A stretch of DNA of 6,467 bases from Deltaproteobacteria bacterium (lineage in GTDB: Bacteria > Myxococcota_A > Polyangia > Haliangiales > Haliangiaceae), in NCBI GenBank assembly GCA_013696695.1, contig JACCYD010000918.1, positions 1 through 6,467 of the forward strand, written 5' to 3'. Position 1 is the stretch's first letter, and each line of letters opens with the position of its first letter. The translations under genes and the position numbers were made by a program. The notes below the pieces were generated by a model. It was not told the DNA's origin and made no database searches. It saw only the letters and a program-made list of their open reading frames with translations. Positions 5,019 through 6,467 of this stretch are shown one piece after another.

Positions 5019-6410
5019 TCACTCGGTGGAGCACCCGATCGTGGAGCAGCGGGCAAGGACGCCCGGCGCCAGCTCGGCCTCGACCAGCTGCTGGATCTGG
5101 GTCGGGTCATTTAGCCCCTCGTAGATCCGCCCGCCGATGACCAGCGCGGGCTGGCGGGTCACCCCGGACTTGCGGGCCCGCTCGATCCACTCGAGGGTCT
5201 TGTTCGCGAGCCGGGCCCGGCAGGCCGACAGCTGCCCGAAGTCGATATCGAGCTCGCCGGCGACCAGATCGATCAGCTTCTCGGGGGGCATCACGCGCTG
5301 GTGCTGGCGATTGATCACCTCGAGCAGCTTGTTGACCCACACCCAGCCGGGCGAGGCGTCGAAGTCGTCGGGACTCGTGCCGATCTGCTCGGCGCACAGC
5401 GCGGCATCGCCGTACATCGTCATCTCGGCGGCACGCGTGGTCTGGGTGACGTCGAACCACGGCGCCCACACGATGCGAACGTCATCCGGGTACACGCTCT
5501 GCTGCGTCCGGAGCACGCGCATCATGCTGTGGCAGCCGGTGTTGTTCGGGTGGCACAGCAGGATGATCGGGATCGCATCCTTGCCCTTGCCGAACGACGG
5601 CAGCCCCACCAGCTGGAGGGGCGGCTTCGCGAGCTTGTGATCGAGTGCGCCGTCTTCCACCTCGTCGCGCCCGCCGCTCGGCACGAACGGTTGCTCGGGG
5701 CGGAGCGCTTGATCCTCGAATGCGCGCTGCAGCCGGTGGAGTGGCACGCCGCGATCGATCAGCTCCTGTGCGCGCTCGTACGCGGCCTGGTAGGCGCGCT
5801 CGAGATCGGCGTCGTTGGGCGACGTGATCGGATGCGCCTTGGCGTTGAACAGCGCGTTGGTCATCGCCGTGCTGCCGTGCGCGAGGCGCTTGAGGCGGCG
5901 ATCGTTGGAATCGAATTGATCCTCGTAGCGACCCTCGGCGAGCGCCGCGAGCAGGCGCTGATCGTTCATGCCGGCGCGCTTCGCGAGCTCGAGGATCTTG
6001 TCCTTCGGTAGCTGCTGCGAGCGATCGGTGTGCAGCACGTCGATCAATTCGTTGAACCGCCCTTGCGCGTGCGCCTCCAGCACCGCGATCGAGAGCATGG
6101 GCTGGCTGCCCTTCAAGATGCGATAGACCAGGCGAACACGCGCGGGGTGCTTGGTCTGCAGACGCTCGAGCGCGCGAACGCCAGCGACTGCGGCCTGGAG
6201 ATTCGTGCGCGGCACGAAGAACAGCTCGACGGTGACGAGCGCCGTCGTCGGACCGCGGGTGGGCGCGGCCACCGGATCGCGATGCTCGACGCGAACCACG
6301 CTGCCCGTGCCGGGATTCGCCTCGGCGGGCTCGGACGGCGCGAGACCGAACGCGCAACCGGCGATCACCGCCGCGCCCCACGCGAAGCGATCCGCTCGCC
6401 GCACGCTCAC
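5019..6410 (-). CDS. Probable lipoprotein with two DsbA/thioredoxin-like domains
   Basis: The 463-residue exported protein starts at GTG 6410-6408, supported by AAGGA 6 nt upstream and a GTGA overlap with the preceding gene. Residues 1-19 form a signal peptide (RR at 4-5, hydrophobic 9-18) ending in the lipobox-like IAGC, so lipidation at C19 is likely. A proline/alanine-rich linker follows. Signal peptidase I cleavage after AEA (29-31) is the alternative. About 55-200 is a DsbA-like domain with no cysteine: VELFFVPRTN (61-70) replaces the CXXC region and no cis-Pro loop is clear at 180-191. About 279-450 is a second, better preserved DsbA/Thioredoxin_4-like domain: IILLCHPNNTGCHSMMRVL (282-300), ALCAEQIG (337-344), SACRARL (395-401) and the cis-Pro loop TRQPALVIGGR (418-428). 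Its motif reads C293-H-S-M296 rather than CXXC. C286 and C293 might pair, and C339/C397 may be structural. The C-terminus carries C455-x4-C460. Oxidoreductase, chaperone or scaffold roles are all possible. Confidence 0.8.
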   Translation of the reverse strand: MSVRRADRFAWGAAVIAGCAFGLAPSEPAEANPGTGSVVRVEHRDPVAAPTRGPTTALVTVELFFVPRTNLQAAVAGVRALERLQTKHPARVRLVYRILKGSQPMLSIAVLEAHAQGRFNELIDVLHTDRSQQLPKDKILELAKRAGMNDQRLLAALAEGRYEDQFDSNDRRLKRLAHGSTAMTNALFNAKAHPITSPNDADLERAYQAAYERAQELIDRGVPLHRLQRAFEDQALRPEQPFVPSGGRDEVEDGALDHKLAKPPLQLVGLPSFGKGKDAIPIILLCHPNNTGCHSMMRVLRTQQSVYPDDVRIVWAPWFDVTQTTRAAEMTMYGDAALCAEQIGTSPDDFDASPGWVWVNKLLEVINRQHQRVMPPEKLIDLVAGELDIDFGQLSACRARLANKTLEWIERARKSGVTRQPALVIGGRIYEGLNDPTQIQQLVEAELAPGVLARCSTIGCSTE

Positions 6411-6467
6411 GGAGCGTCCTTCGGCGACTCCGCCTTCGCTTCAACGTTCGCAGCGTCGGCGTCGGCC
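6407..6467 (-). CDS. 3' end of an unidentified upstream gene
   Basis: An open minus-strand frame enters from the right edge (codons 6466-6464 downward) and stops at TGA 6409-6407. It encodes only 19 visible residues, an alanine-rich charged tail ending ESPKDAP. The stop overlaps the lipoprotein GTG as GTGA, the same coupling geometry seen elsewhere in this window. That geometry, plus the ribosome site placed inside it, is why I call it a gene end rather than chance. Low-complexity Ala/Asp/Glu/Lys tails are common in exported or multidomain myxobacterial proteins. The product cannot be identified from this fragment. Confidence 0.5.
   Translation of the reverse strand, partial: ADADAANVEAKAESPKDAP
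6417..6421 (-). promoter_or_regulatory. Ribosome binding site AAGGA for the lipoprotein gene
   Basis: The minus strand reads AAGGACGCTCCGTG, which puts a strong AAGGA 6 nt before the GTG start at 6410-6408. It lies inside the end of the upstream gene and fixes the choice of GTG. Confidence 0.65.

Noticed and set aside
3948..5114. 388-residue plus-strand open frame
   Set aside because: Antisense to the phosphatase gene and made of repetitive Val/Asp/His/Ala wording typical of a GC-rich shadow. The minus strand carries all PP2C motifs.
5301..6011. 236-residue plus-strand open frame
   Set aside because: Antisense shadow of the thioredoxin-like lipoprotein gene, with no recognisable domain.
5482..6444. 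320-residue minus-strand open frame
   Set aside because: Alternative frame of the lipoprotein gene, Arg/Ala-rich, with no domain signature.
1..6467. Many GATCG/CGATCG words, reminiscent of a dispersed palindromic repeat
   Set aside because: They fall in codon combinations (GAT/ATC/ATCG in Asp, Ile, Ser contexts) throughout real genes and have no fixed spacing or longer shared flank. They look like composition and codon preference.
1..6467. tRNA, rRNA, CRISPR, insertion sequence or attachment site
   Set aside because: No matching structure, repeat-spacer pattern, transposase motif or terminal inverted repeats were seen. The window is filled by intact genes apart from those cut by its edges.

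Overview
The window is GC-rich DNA (about two thirds G+C by eye) from a bacterium. It is packed with genes, and adjacent genes overlap by 4 bp or sit a few bases apart. The crotonyl-CoA carboxylase/reductase, with its IGGSDASG, HCGMW and WGYESNWG signatures, the phosphatase joined to a cyclic-nucleotide-binding domain, and the long alanine/arginine-rich shadow frames all fit a Myxococcota-type (deltaproteobacterial) genome. That assignment is an inference from protein style, since no rRNA or tRNA is present.

Layout. Bases 1-1574 (+) hold the 3' part of a crotonyl-CoA carboxylase/reductase gene, followed with a 4-bp GTGA overlap by a small VOC-fold protein, probably a methylmalonyl/ethylmalonyl-CoA epimerase. 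Together they suggest the ethylmalonyl-CoA pathway or supply of alkylmalonyl-CoA extender units. Converging on them, 1584-2153 (-) encodes a tryptophan-rich protein of unknown function. It diverges, across only 34 bp, from a (+) pair at 2188-3680: a bestrophin-family channel overlapping by ATGA with a complete beta-class carbonic anhydrase. That pair converges, with a 6-bp gap, on a (-) operon. In transcription order the operon is the 3' tail of an unidentified gene (6407-6467), a probable lipoprotein with two DsbA/thioredoxin-like domains (5019-6410), and a PP2C protein phosphatase fused to a cyclic-nucleotide-binding domain (3687-4985).

How the genes may work together. Two separate (+) units both handle inorganic carbon. 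The carboxylase/reductase consumes CO2. The bestrophin/anhydrase pair could move bicarbonate or another anion across the membrane and interconvert CO2 and HCO3-. A functional link between them is attractive but rests only on proximity and is interrupted by an opposite-strand gene. The (-) operon looks like an envelope/signalling unit: an exported thioredoxin-fold protein whose redox motifs are degenerate, and a cytoplasmic phosphatase with a built-in nucleotide-sensing domain. No mobile elements, CRISPR arrays, tRNAs or rRNAs were seen, and no non-coding stretch exceeds about 35 bp.
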